A stretch of 64,000 bases of DNA from Lactifluus volemus (Eukaryota > Basidiomycota > Agaricomycetes > Russulales > Russulaceae), in the NCBI GenBank assembly GCA_022376515.1, contig WTXI01000010.1:620001-684000 (forward strand), read 5' to 3'. The translations under genes were made by a program, and so were the position numbers. Positions within the stretch are counted from its first letter, which is position 1. Each line of letters begins with the position of its first letter. Below the pieces are notes generated by a model, which saw only the letters and a program-made list of their open reading frames with translations, was not told the DNA's origin and ran no database searches. Below, one piece after another: positions 23,910 through 35,608 of this stretch.

Positions 23910-25816
23910 ATGTCGTCAAAGGCTGGTTTCAAACAGGTACTGTATATGCTGAACATCCACCGTCTGGTCCAATCTGACCAGTGACCTGCATTTAGGAACC
24001 CCATAAGTAAGTTCTGCCAGTGGTTTGCGACAATATTTTATTCCTTATCGTCCTCAGGCTCTTGGTGTATGCATCTAGAAACATCCCATCCTTTTGATTT
24101 GTTGATGAAGCATATAGCATACCTGGGCCCATTGAACTCACAGACGACGTGCGTTTTCCCCCGATCTCTGCGGATAGTCTCACAGGGTTCACCACTATTC
24201 CTCCATAGGTCCTTTACGCCAATGCGCACCCATCCGTTTCTCACATGTCTGCGGGATTCGCTGCAATATTTGGCGAAAGTATTCGCATGACCAGGTATGA
24301 ACCCCAAACTTGCTTCTACTCGACACTAAATGTCTTGGCCTATTGTATTGTTGATCAGGGCGTTGTGCGGACGACAACCGCTCAACCGTTCCTCATTTCC
24401 GGGTCCGGGACGCTCGGGTGGGACCAGGTGAGTCCACATACCCCCGGATCTCCCTCGCTCATGCTTATGTTGGAACTCAGGTCTCTGCCAACCTCGTCGA
24501 GCCCGGGAAAGCGTTCTGGTACTCAACACGGGATATTTTGGCGACGGCTTTGCTGATTGGTGCGCAAAACACTGCATAGTTGTGTGTGGCGCTTGGGGTT
24601 GGGTTCTGACCACATACTATCCCATCATGCTTAGCCTTCAGACGTATGGTGCTCAGGTAGACCAACTTTGCGCCGACTTTGGCAGGACCGTCGATATTGC
24701 CCAAATCGAGCAGGCGCTTCAGTCTAAGAAGTATAAGATCGTGACAATCACGCATGTAGACACTTCTACAGGTACGACGTGTTTCTGCCCTTTTTTTTCG
24801 GAACCTCAGGCTAGAACTTGATCCCCTTCGTAGGTGTGCTTTCGGACCCGAAGCCGGTGGCGGAAATCGTGAAGAGGGTTTCCCCCGATACGCTCGTTGT
24901 GCTCGATGCCGTCTGTGCCGTCGCAGTGAAGAGATTCAGATGGACAACTGGGGCGTCGACGTCGTAATTTCTGCGAGCCAGAAGGGCCTCGGTGCACCTC
25001 CCGGCCTTAGCATCGTCATCGCTAGCCAAAAGGCCATGAAGGTCGAATTTTGTCTGTGTCAGACACCTTGGCAGGCGTTGACAGTTTGTCTAGGTGTTTG
25101 AGATACGGTCTAAGCCTGTCACCGCATACTATGCCAGCTGGAAGAAGCAAGTCTACATACGCCTCGGTTGTGATGCTATGCTCACCGTTATCGCAGATGG
25201 CTCTCTATCATGAAGGCATACGAGGGCGGTTCTGCTGCATACTTTGCAACCCCCCCGGTCAACTTGATCCATGCCTACCACAAGTCATTGTCTCAGATAA
25301 CCAAAGCCAGCCTTTCCCTGGACGAGCGTCTCCAACTGCATCGCGAGACGAGCCATCGATCAAGGACGCTGCTAGAGAGCTTGGGCTCTCCCAAGTCCCC
25401 GTTGATCCGGAAATAGCTGCGAATGGGATGACCGCGGTAAGGCCAACACGACTATTTCTCAGAACATGTTAACAAACCTGTGCGTAGCTGTGGTGTCCAG
25501 ATGGCGTCAAGTCCTCTGAGCTTCTACCGGCTTTCTTGGAAAGAAGTGTCGTCGTGGCGGGTGGTCTGGGAACTAGGAAGGGTATGCGTCTCATCTCTCA
25601 ATTCTCTACCGGTCTTATTCATAGTTCGTCCATGTTGTTAGACCAATACTTCCGCTTAGGGTATGTTTTCATGCGGTGGTCCGATCACGTTGGCTCATTG
25701 AACCACCTTTTTTCAGTCACATGGGACTTACGGCGATAGATCAGAAACGTGGAGATGTTGACCAGATCATTAAGGTGTTAAAGGAGGTCATCGCCGAGGC
25801 CACATCCAAAAAGTGA
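23910..25816 (+). CDS. Alanine/serine-glyoxylate aminotransferase (PLP, class V)
   Basis: I read fourteen exons: 23910-23936, 23996-24006, 24058-24066, 24118-24148, 24209-24294, 24359-24427, 24481-24559, 24635-24771, 24834-25041, 25094-25146, 25197-25436, 25488-25581, 25642-25660, 25717-25816. Landmarks are LLVIPGPIELTDDV, NAHPSVSHMSAGF, PFLISGSGTLGWDQ, ITHVDTSTGVLSDPK, TLVVLDAVCAV and ISASQKGLGAPPGLS, whose lysine binds PLP. YFATPPVNLIHAYHKSL and LGHMGLTAIDQKRGDVD follow. The enzyme transaminates glyoxylate to glycine in peroxisomes or mitochondria; the C-terminus is ATSKK, not a clear PTS1. One base is missing near 24508-24510 (A3), 24925 and 25359. The junction 24294/24359 is also off by one. 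Exons of 11, 9 and 19 nt and a GC-AG intron (GCAAGT at 25147) were needed to restore conserved sequence. Confidence 0.87.
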
Positions 25817-26381
25817 ACCTCACCTCGTGAAGGCGCTTTCGAATCGGATGTCGTTGTCGCGTTCCTAACCTCTAAATATTCACAAGGAATGGACGCCCGA
25901 AAACGCCTCTGGTGGGGGAGCCTATTTTACAGTAGGCGTATGCCATACGAAAGACGATGTGTTAACTACCGAAATTCAGTTTTGTAAAATCACCTCATCT
26001 TCTGAACCCTTCGTGAGGAAGTGTGCTTTGTTCGTAGTGCCTGCCTTGGCAAATTTCTTGGTACAGGCATGAGCTTATTCGCCTGGCAGCGTGGTCGGGC
26101 CCACGACCTCCGATCCGAGTACTTGCATCCAATGGTGGGTCACCAGATAGCTCATTAGCATTAAACATCTTTATTCGATCCATGTCGTAATCCGATAGAA
26201 CGCATACACACCAGCGTACGGAACAGAAATACAGCACGCAGCGTACGCGACCGTTTTCGACATCGCAACGGATCCGGAGGCCCACAAATCAGCATCAATT
26301 TTGAGCCAGTCAATTAGAGTAGTTCATGCCAAGCTACCAATAGAACCCTGACCTATAACACGATCTTGTTGGAATATAACA
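25817..26381. other. Intergenic with diverged repeat
   Basis: This lies between convergent genes. About 25940-26260 resembles 30555-30810 in the same orientation, for example AATCCGATNGAACGCATAC followed by an A-rich stretch and CACGCAGC. No gene is seen. Confidence 0.4.
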
Positions 26382-26639
26382 TTATGAAGGGGAGAAAAAA
26401 CGGTGTAAACAACGGCAACTATTTGAATAAATTGTAACGATATACTGTAGCCCAATTAATCCATGCGCGCAGTTGGAGAGATCAAGCCGGGTTTCATGTT
26501 CGCCTGCAACCCACACAGTGCCAGGTCTATGAAGACACCGCCTGTGCAGGTCAGGAATCCAAAAAAGAAGTTCTTTATCTCCACCCGGACCTAATATCCA
26601 ACCGTCATTATCAATGAGGGATTGGTCCGTAAAATGTGG

Positions 26640-27480
26640 CCCATCCTGCAATGCAACAGGGCTGACCGATTCGGTATGTCCAGTAGATGCGAACGCTGTG
26701 ACCTGTCCTGCTGCCGCATGCGACACGCGAATCGTGCAATCTCTCGAGGCCGATGCAATACGCTTTCCATCCGGCAAGAATAAAACAGAAAGGACCCAAC
26801 TGGTGTGTCCAGTGAACGGGCCTGCTATGATCTGTCCTGTTCCCGCATCCCACACGCGAATCGTACGATCTCCCGAGGCCGAAGCGATGCGCTGTCCATC
26901 CGGCGAGAATGCAACAGAATTGACCGATTCGGTGTGTCCAGTAAACGGGTCCACTACAACCTGTCCTGTTGCCGCATCCCACACGCGAATCGTGCGATCC
27001 GCCGAGGCCGATGCGACATGCTGTCCATCCGGCGAGACTGCAACAGAATTGACCTCATTGGTGTGTCCAGTGAATGGGCCTGCTATGGCATGTCCTGTTG
27101 CCGCATCCCACATGCGAATCGTGCGATCAAGCGAGGCCGATGAGATACGCTGTCCATCCGGCGAAAATGTAACAGAATTGACCGAAGAGGCGTGTCCAGT
27201 AAATGGGCCCATTACAACCTGTCCCATTGCCGCATCCCACACGCGAATAGTGCGATCGAGCGAGGCCGATGCGATACGCTGACCGTCCGGCAAAAATATG
27301 CAACGGAATTGACTGATTCAGTGTGTCCAATAAATGGGCCCGCTACGACATGTCCCGTTGCCGCATCCCACACGCGAATCGTGCGATCATTTGATGCCGA
27401 TGCGATGCGCTGTCCGTCCGGCGAGAATGCAACAGAATTAACCCGGAGGTCATGTGCGTTAATCGCCATTTCCAGTGCTG
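26640..27480 (-). repeat. Six tandem 129-bp WD40 repeats with high internal identity
   Basis: A 129-bp unit recurs, with the TGTCC anchor at 26704, 26833, 26962, 27091, 27220 and 27351. The first five intervals are exactly 129 bp (43 codons, one WD40 blade). The last is 131 bp and breaks the frame. Each unit encodes SPDGQRIASAS..RTIRVWDAATG with few differences. This marks recent duplication or concerted evolution of blades, as described for fungal NLR repeat domains. Confidence 0.9.
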
Positions 27481-28799
27481 GCCAATGAGACAACTGCCCG
27501 CGTTCAAACGTCAATTTGTGAACAAATCGGTGAAAGTATTGATTGAAGACACGGGAAGAGCTTGGGGCGAAAGGGAGCGCAGAGATATATATATGTGGAG
27601 CGCTCCTTGCTACCGCCATTCCGAAGTACCGCACAAATTTGGATGCGTCATTCACCGATCCCAACAAATTCTTTACCCCCGTTTGCAAATCCTATTTCAA
27701 TTTTACGCATAAGCCACTACATGTCTGATCGAATCATGGGGTACACCTACCTCCCGCTGCAACCATAACGCCAGAGATGACAATGCTGGTAAAGCAATAC
27801 CCACACTGTTCTTCAAGCTAAGAACTTCCAACCAAAACAGAAACTTGTCCTCGAACAGGAATCGAAGTTTCGTGAACAGATTGTGCTTGAAAGCGAGACG
27901 TTCTAAATGCTTGTCCCAGTAAACGCAGGCATACGATAGGGCAGGTGGAACGTGCTGGAGAATTCGAGATTCAAGGTCTGGAACATCGCTGTTGGCAAGA
28001 TATGACGTCTCCAGTTCGCAAATGTTGAATTTAAGTTTATCGACCATTAACCCAAGGCAGAATGTGCCAATTGATGGTGGGCTTCGTCGAGGTCGACATA
28101 AAACACGCCACTCTTCTTATTCGTCAGAAAGTCGTAGAATGAGGTATGAAGAGGAACGATCGGCTGTGTTTGATCGGATGACGTCACGTTGCTCAGTAAT
28201 GAGCCAAGATAAGAGAGAACTTCAAGAACAAGATCTGAATCGTCAGGGTCATCTTTGGGCGCATAACGTCGCAGAGTGATCAGGGAATTGATAGAGAAGG
28301 GCTGGACCGCAGCAAGAAACTGTCCCATCACGGACCGAAATATATCCTGGGCTTCAGGCGATTTGAAGTACTCCTTGAGAACTTCTTCGTATAAATTGTC
28401 CAACGGCCCTTGTCCAGTCTGACCTCAAGCATGTCCCAACAGGCGCTCTACGCGCTGTATCCTGCTAGGGCCAAGACTGGCAGAGCTATTCATGAATACG
28501 CATGCAACGGCTACCCATTGAAAGACGCCCTCTGCCGCCTCGGTCAGTTTGACACCATGGACTTCGAAGACGGCTGGAGGCAGCTCGCTTCGAAGATACG
28601 CGCCAATATCTTGCTCCGTCTTGGCTAGTTCGGCATCATTTATGGAGAGGGTGCGGACAGACGATGCGTTGGCGAATGCAGGTTCGATGCCATTCTCGGG
28701 CCTCGAGGTTATGAGAATACGGAAGTTTGACGGCAGTTCGGAGAGGTGACAAGCGAGGAAGGTGTGCAATCCTTTCTTGTCGATCGAATCTCCACTCTC

Positions 28800-28915
28800 G
28801 TCCAATGCATCGATGACGATAAGGATTGGATCGTCAAATTTCATGTTCTTGAGCAGTTCAAGGAGAAGCCATTCAAGTTGACAATCCAATCCTTATCATC
28901 GTCAATGCATTGGAC
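28800..28915. repeat. Imperfect inverted repeat inside the NACHT Walker B region
   Basis: The arms 28800-28839 and 28876-28915 are reverse complements over about 38 bp with few mismatches, around a 36-nt loop. The first arm encodes ILIVIDALDE on the minus strand. The second arm encodes ILIIVNALDE on the plus strand. The minus-strand frame of the receptor stops here. Confidence 0.85.
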
Positions 28916-29993
28916 GAATTCAGTGTACGATAATCTCGGGTGTTACGAAGAGATGATTTTTCGCAGGATTGTGATCAGAGAGGTCGCAAGAAAGTGTCGT
29001 GAAGAGCTGGTATGCCTTGCCTTTGGAGCCTTCCCCTCGCCGGAAAGCAAAGAGACAGGTCTTCTCGAACCGACGTGTGACTTCATGTGCAATCGAAGAC
29101 TTTCCAGTGCCTGCCTGGCCGAAGATGACGAGGGTACGTTCAGATTTGGGATTTTCGAACCACTTGAAGATGTAGTCGAGAAAATCTTGGCGTGTGCCTT
29201 CAAGACAGCGCTTCTCATCGCCGAATGGCCAGCCTCCCGCGTAAGGCAATCCTCTGATGATTGCTGTGCTTCTTGTCAGATCGACGATCCGAGTATGTTG
29301 TGACTATCAGAGCCACCCACCTTCTAGTTCTTGAGTGAGTTGTGATAAGAGAACGAAAAAGTTCATGTTGGCCTGCAGAAACGTTTTGAACGAGCGAAAG
29401 GGATCATGGCACTTTCCGACAAACCTGGTGTACTTGAAGAATGACAATTTTGCATCATATTTCTTGACCTTCTTCAACAAGTCGTTACGAAGAAGGACCA
29501 TATTGATTCCTTTCACTTCAGCACATTCTTTCAGCGCGGCGTGTATCCCATGCAAGTCGTTTGATTTGGATTAGACCATGACATATTCAGTAAGAGGAAA
29601 AGACACCTCTGAAAGGACCCAAAGATAGCGAGCAGGTCAGATGGCAGTTCTTCTACCTTCAAACCATGGTTTCTGCACATATTACCGACATTGACAACGA
29701 CACTCCCAACTTTTGCGAGTTTCTCCATCACCAGTTTCCACTCTTCCTTGCACTGCTTGACCTCCTAATATACTATCAACACACAAGATGTTTAAGGTCA
29801 GACGGGGTACTCACATCCCACATTTTTAGAGCCTGGAGAATGAGGCCCGCGGCTGGAGAGATGTAGGGTATCGTTTTAGCCAAGGAACTGAGCTCCTTCA
29901 AGGCCGAAAGTGTTGGCTCTATTGCGCTCATGACAAGGTCAGCGCCTCCAGCGATCGGCTCCGATGGGGCAGGATTGGTGGGATTAGCAGCTT

Positions 29994-30789
29994 GACAAGG
30001 CACTCGTGAGCGATCGGAAACGACATTAAAGTATGTAGTACACACAGATAGGGTGATCAATGCTGGAGCCGGGATTACGGCAAGTTGGAACCCGTTTCCT
30101 CCAAATGGGCGACATATTCGACTTGGTATTGAAGATGATACTGATCGAGCGAGCAAGCGAGCGAGTGGGAACGACTTGGAGGGCACTCCCACTCAGGGCG
30201 TCAACGCGTCAACGTTCGTGCTCGGCACGTGCCTGCTGAGTCTATCTCTTCCCCGAATGGTTTCTAAGTCTAAGCTTTCACAAGACCTCTCACGAGTGGC
30301 AGCGAGCGCTGTTTGGACCTTACCAACAAATCGTACAAGTTCGTTCTCGGCCAGATGGTGCGTTTCTAAACCGCCGGTCATTTTTAGTTTTGAAACCCAC
30401 CTTGCACTGAAAGTGGCAGTCCCCAATCTTTTTCACGATATATCTTGATGGTCACGACGTCACCGCGTCACCTAGGGAAGAGGAAGATATCATGTTGGCT
30501 GCGTCCAGTCTCTACTCTATTGGTGACGGAATATCGTCGCATACGAAAGCCCATTCGCCAACTATGTACAGAAATTCAGTTTGTTAACACCTTTGATCCC
30601 GTCGGCTCTTCGCGAAAATGTAGGTTTTATTGACGGTGCTGCGTTGACTGCTTCCCACCTGTCCTGGCTCGGCATTACCGAAGTTCTTGATGCAACTACG
30701 AGCTCATCCACCCCCCGGTTTCGAACTGCACGACCTCCAATCCGATTGAACGCATACTGTACGTACGGAGCAAAAGGAATACAAATACA
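29994..30789. other. Intergenic between NLR relic and sulfite reductase
   Basis: There is no supported gene. Part of 30555-30810 resembles 25940-26260, so the NLR relic sits between two diverged direct copies. Confidence 0.4.
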
Positions 30790-33700
30790 TCACGCAGCAA
30801 TCTCGCGGTAAGGCCCCTCTCCGCCAATACCTTCATACCAAGCTCTGCCATCCGTCGTAGCCGATATATAACCAGCTCGAATCACGAAATCACCAAACCG
30901 CTCTCCGTCGAGTCTCTCGATGGCGTATCGTTTGATCATAGGCTCGAGAATGGCTAGTATTTCTGGCTCAGTTACGCTCTCTGCGTGAAGGTGAACGGGT
31001 TAGAGACAACGTTTGAAATCGTAAAGGCAACTTGAATGAGACCGACCTCTGTATATTTTGTTCAGTCGCTGCCCGTAGTATCCACCTCCAAGCAGCATCA
31101 CATAGGCGCCAATTGCTTTACCAACAAACGCGACCTCTGAAGACTCGTGAGTCATACTGCTCATGAAAGCTGCAGGAACGCGACAGACCAGCAACATATG
31201 GACGTGTACAACCATTCGGACAACCAGTCATGCGCATGACGATCGAGTCATTCCGTAGACCGTTCTCTTCACAAATCTTCTCTACCTTGTCAATCAATAG
31301 TGGGAGATACTATGGAGCGGTCAGCGAGAAAAAGGGAGTACATAAGCGAAAAACAAACTCTTTCGGACTCGGCCATAGCAAGGCCTGAATCGCAGTGTCA
31401 GCGATACTACGCATGGAGGATACAATAGGCATACTAACCACATGTCGGCAAGGCGACACAAGCAGACGACGACAAACGTAGTCCAGTATAATTAAGATTA
31501 TCTAGCTTGTAATCCGCGAGCAGTCTCTTAATTCTGGGCAACTCCGTCGTCGGGATATCCGAGATGACAAGGTGCTGGTTCGGGGTCAGGCGAAACTCGC
31601 CTTTGTGTATTTTGGCAATCTCTCGCAGGGCGGTCTTGAAGTGACGACCAGTTTCGTCCTGCACGCGACCGTTTTCGATAAAGCAAGTAAAATGATGGTT
31701 GCCATCCTCGCCAGTCTGCCAGCCAAAGTCGTCGATGTTACGGTCGAACCTGTATGGTCGGGCAGGCTGAAATTGGAAGCCAGAAAGTTTCTCGACCTCT
31801 GCTTTAAAGGTATCAAAGCCCATGCGATCAATCGTATACTTCAGCCGGCCAGTCTTCCGGCTGCAAAAAAATCGGTCAGTGGGGAAACAAAAACCTGATG
31901 GGGCGAAAAAACTGACTCAACACGGTTTCCGTTGTCCCTTTGTATAATCAAGATTTTCTCAGATGCCATAATACCTTGTTCTGGTGTCACGAAGCCAAGG
32001 GTTCTGCCTGTGCTGGGAAATGTCTTCTTGTTACCATGCGTGACACCCATGCCACCGCCTGTTATCATGTTGAAGCCAACCAAATCGCCGTGCTCGTTGA
32101 CCATGGCTATGAAGCCAATGTCATGCGCATAGACATCGACATCGTTAGTTGGTGGCACTGCAATAGCAATCTTGAGCTGAAGAGAACTCATCAGGTACTC
32201 ATCAAGTTACAAAGACAATCATATTTCGAACCTTTCGAGGCAGATACATCGGACCATACAGGGGCTCAAAGTCCTTCAGTGCGTCACCAGCCACCATCTT
32301 TTTGTCCAGAAAGATCTCATGATAAGCAGTCAACCTAGGCAGAAGGTGATTGCTGATAGCCTTAGAAAAAGCATAAACCTGGGCATGCAGTTTGGATGAC
32401 GACGGGATTGTCGAGCAAAGGACATTCCTTAGGATAAGGCGAGTCATCACTCACTTTCCAAGTGGCGGTATAAAAGGAAGACGTACCTGATAGCATCACC
32501 GCATGCTGCTAATGTATCGAGAAGAGTACGATTGATGGCTTGTATCAAAGGTTTCAAGTTCTTTTTGATGACGCCGTGGAACTGGAAGGTCTGACGGGTC
32601 GTAAGCTTGAAGTTCCTACCACCGAGCTCGTCCGCGATCTGGTCCATCACAAGCCACTGCGCAGGGGTACAGACGCCACCCGGGAGGCGAACACGGATCA
32701 TGAAGTCATACGCAGGCTCGACACCCTGTACCTCGCGTTCGTCGCGGACATCACGGTCGTCCTGCAAATAAATGCCATGGAACCTGATAATAGGCGCGTC
32801 GCTCGCTGCAATTCCACCCGTGCTGGTATCCTCGAGGCCATCCACGATCGTTCCCCGGGCGTACGAGGAGGCCGCTTTGACATGCTCGATCGTGATGGGT
32901 TCGGGCTCAGCTTCTTGCACCTGGATTGAGTCGACACCTAACGCCTTCCAGATTCGCGATTCCCAGACTTTGTAGCCTGTCTCTGCGCCATCCGCATCCT
33001 GGTCGTCTCCGAGGCCTAAGTCCGCGAAGCGTTCGCCACCAAGCGCGGCAAGCTTTGAATCAAGTTCTTTGCTCGGCCTATTGAAGTGGTGCGCATCTTC
33101 AGGTCTCGGCCAATAATGGCTATCTCCCATGCCGAATACAGAGTATTTCAGCTTGGCGAAGGGTTTTGAACCAGTCGCTATAGCGGCATTGAGGAGTTTG
33201 AAGAATGTTCGGCCATTTTGCGGGGGCTCTCCTTGACCTGATGTCGAAATAATGAACACGACATGCTCTTCATTTGATAGGGAATCAAGAGTCATGGTAT
33301 CCATTATTGCAGTCGTAGACGACAGCCTACGGACCTGGGCTCTACCGCCCAGTCGCTTCGCCTTCTTCTCGGCCGCGCCACTGTCCGACGCGTATAGTAT
33401 CAACAGGGGCGGTGCATCAATGCCCGATAACAATTCTGCATAGACTTGCTGGGCACGTTTTCTCCGTTCTGCCTTCACAGTCTCCCCCAAGCTTGTCACG
33501 AGTTCCGCAGGAAACAATGGCTTAGCCCGGACCAATTGAGACAAGTGGTTTTGGCGGTCCAGGAATGCTTGCAGGTCGTTCTTCACCTTATCCGAGTCGA
33601 GAGAGAACGGCTCTTTGCCAACGGCCTCCTTGCTGGGGTCCCAACGGTACAACGGCCAGTACCCAGAATCGACGGCTAGTTTGGTCTCCTTGAGTAGATC

Positions 33701-35608
33701 GAGGGCTGGCGAGTCTTCTGTTGTATAGGGAAGGTAAGCAAGGACAATGCTGGGTCCATCGAATTTGTCGGCCTCGACTAGGGCCTGCAGAACTTGGCCA
33801 TACGACGAGTAGATGGCGACGCTGGCCACATATACATCTCCGTGATTCATAGCATACAATCCAATATCGTGCTTGCGGCGACTGGGATCCGACGTAATGC
33901 GAGTTGTGTAGGGTAAGGTGTCGAGAATCAGGACGTTAACATTCAAACCAGATGCGATGGTATGGTGAAGGCCAGATGCCCCAAGATCATAGGACCAAGC
34001 GTCTGATCCAATTATCCACCGAGACTTGACCTTGAAATGTTCACGGAGCGACAATATACGGGTCGCAGATGGGTGGTCAATCCCTGATCGTAAAGCTACA
34101 GTAATCTCCTCTCCTATCTGCGGAGCCTTTATGACATCATCCTTGATGAGAATCCAGCGACTTAACAACGAATGAACCTCTGATGGCAGTTTTGAATCTT
34201 GCAACAGCACCTGGACTGCCTTGATAAGTTCGGCACGCTCCTCTAATGTTCCACGAATGCGTCCCAAAGCGAATTCCGGACTCGTTGCAAGTTTACCTTG
34301 AGATGGCACTAGGGATGGTGAGTTTGATATTTCCAAACGCTCGCCAAAGAGATGACTGAGAATTTCGGTGTACGAGCTCTCGTGCTTCGGTATATGGGGA
34401 ACTTCAGGGGAGATGGAATGGGATGTGATTGGCGCTCCAAGTCGCGTACGAGCCGAGGGCTTCGAAGCCTTTGCGACTTCAAGGAATGTCGCAACGTCTT
34501 CCGACTGCAGCCCACTGGTATCGCCTAGGTAAGCGCTACGGATTGCGGGGCGAGCTTCTGCGTCACGAAATTGGAGAATGCTAGCGATGTCAAGGAAGAA
34601 CGGTGTCCACTTGGTTGTCCATTTTTGGACTCGTTCCAGCACAATGACGTGAGTCACAGAGGCACGGATAGCGCTGAGAATGTAAGACGACGGCAGGGGC
34701 GACAGAAGAGATACGTCCACGTAGCCGACTCCGTAAATATCAAAGGCCGCACTAGTCGGACCGAGGCTAAAGACGAGGGTATGAGGGTCACAGTGACCGT
34801 GCTGTGCGAGGATGTGCTGTGGACGATGGACGAGGGCGAATGTTTCCAGTGCTGCCGATTCGTAGCCTTTTAGAAGTCCTGCAGTAGCAGGATCCACGGG
34901 AACGGTGAATGTCGGGGTGCTTGGGATTGCGAGTTGGGAAGAGTGAGCCCCATCTTGTGAATGTTCACTTGCATGACCATTGGCATATCCATTGGCAAGC
35001 CCTTTGGCGTGATCAGCGACACGATCCGGTGCAGAGCCGGCCAAACGAGAAAGTGGAGTATGAGGGCGCCCGGTAACTTCGGAAAGAGTGGGTGTGGGCG
35101 ACCTCTTGGCAAAAAGGAAAGGCTTCATTTTCTCCTCCGAAACTTCCTCTACCACGTCATTCTCATTGCCTATATAAAAAACATGAATAACTGCCTTGAG
35201 TTCTGTGCGAGCGAGTCTTGATGCCAATAAAGCATTGTCGTGGGCTTGTTGAGCACCAGAGGAATGGATGAAATATGGTACCGCTGCGCGGAGAACTAGG
35301 GCGTCTGCAAGATCGCCCTGTACAGCTATGTGAATGACAATGGGCCGGGAGGCTATGTCGGGAAGGTGAGGGAGGAGACGAATGAGGGCAGACGAGCTGG
35401 AAACAGTGTAGGATAACAAGGAGATCGCGTCATAATTTTGATGTAGTAATGTTGGGTTAGGGTCTGTCCCACAACTAAGGACTGTCACGGTACTCTTGGG
35501 TATGGATTTTTCCCAAAATAGGGAAAACGCGGATGGAGAGTCGACCACTACGTCGGAGCACAGATAAACTATCCGAGCGACGGCAGCCACGGAGGGTGTT
35601 ATAGGCAT
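30790..35608 (-). CDS. MET5: Sulfite reductase (NADPH) beta subunit
   Basis: Eight exons on the minus strand (35608-32487, 32427-32232, 32176-31922, 31860-31439, 31384-31359, 31309-31189, 31136-31047, 30980-30790) encode about 1474 residues, near the 1442 of yeast Met5. The N-terminal two thirds resemble pyruvate-oxidoreductase-like domains. A flavodoxin-like domain follows ([34 protein letters not shown]). The siroheme/4Fe-4S reductase comes last ([29 protein letters not shown]). Cluster cysteines are in ACVALPTC (C-x5-C) and TGCPNGC (C-x3-C). The enzyme reduces sulfite to sulfide for cysteine and methionine synthesis in the cytosol, with Met10 as partner. The long first exon has no broken frame. 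The junction 31922/31860 does not close in phase; conserved [14 protein letters not shown] resumes one base off. Confidence 0.92.

Larger units (their letters stand above)
26382..29993 (-). pseudogene. NACHT-WD40 NLR-like receptor, disrupted
   Basis: Read on the minus strand, the locus carries an N-terminal helical domain (about 29990-29310; KELSSLAKTIPYISPAAGL, VKQCKEEWKLVMEKL). A NACHT P-loop follows at about 29110 (VIFGQAGTGKSSIAHEV), then Walker B (ILIVIDALDES, about 28810). The winged-helix-like linker spans 28420-27460. Tandem WD40 repeats occupy 27480-26640 and a C-terminal tail ends at 26382. This is the layout of fungal STAND/NLR proteins of allorecognition and antimicrobial response. 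Between the P-loop exon and Walker B the usual 30 or so residues are missing and an inverted copy of the Walker B region is found instead, with stop codons. Further frame breaks lie near 28400, 28056 and 27292. N-terminal exon joins are not resolved. Some breaks may be base-call errors; the inverted copy is not explained that way. Confidence 0.75.

Noticed and set aside
25581..25660. A further one-base deficit in the aminotransferase after GLGTRK
   Set aside because: Using the GTTGTTAG acceptor at 25634-25641 instead of the nearer ATAG gives KDQYFRLGHMG in frame, so no missing base is needed.
26614..27282. Long plus-strand frame of 222 codons rich in Cys and Pro
   Set aside because: It is the antisense shadow of the periodic WD40 repeats, which keep all frames open by their 129-bp periodicity.
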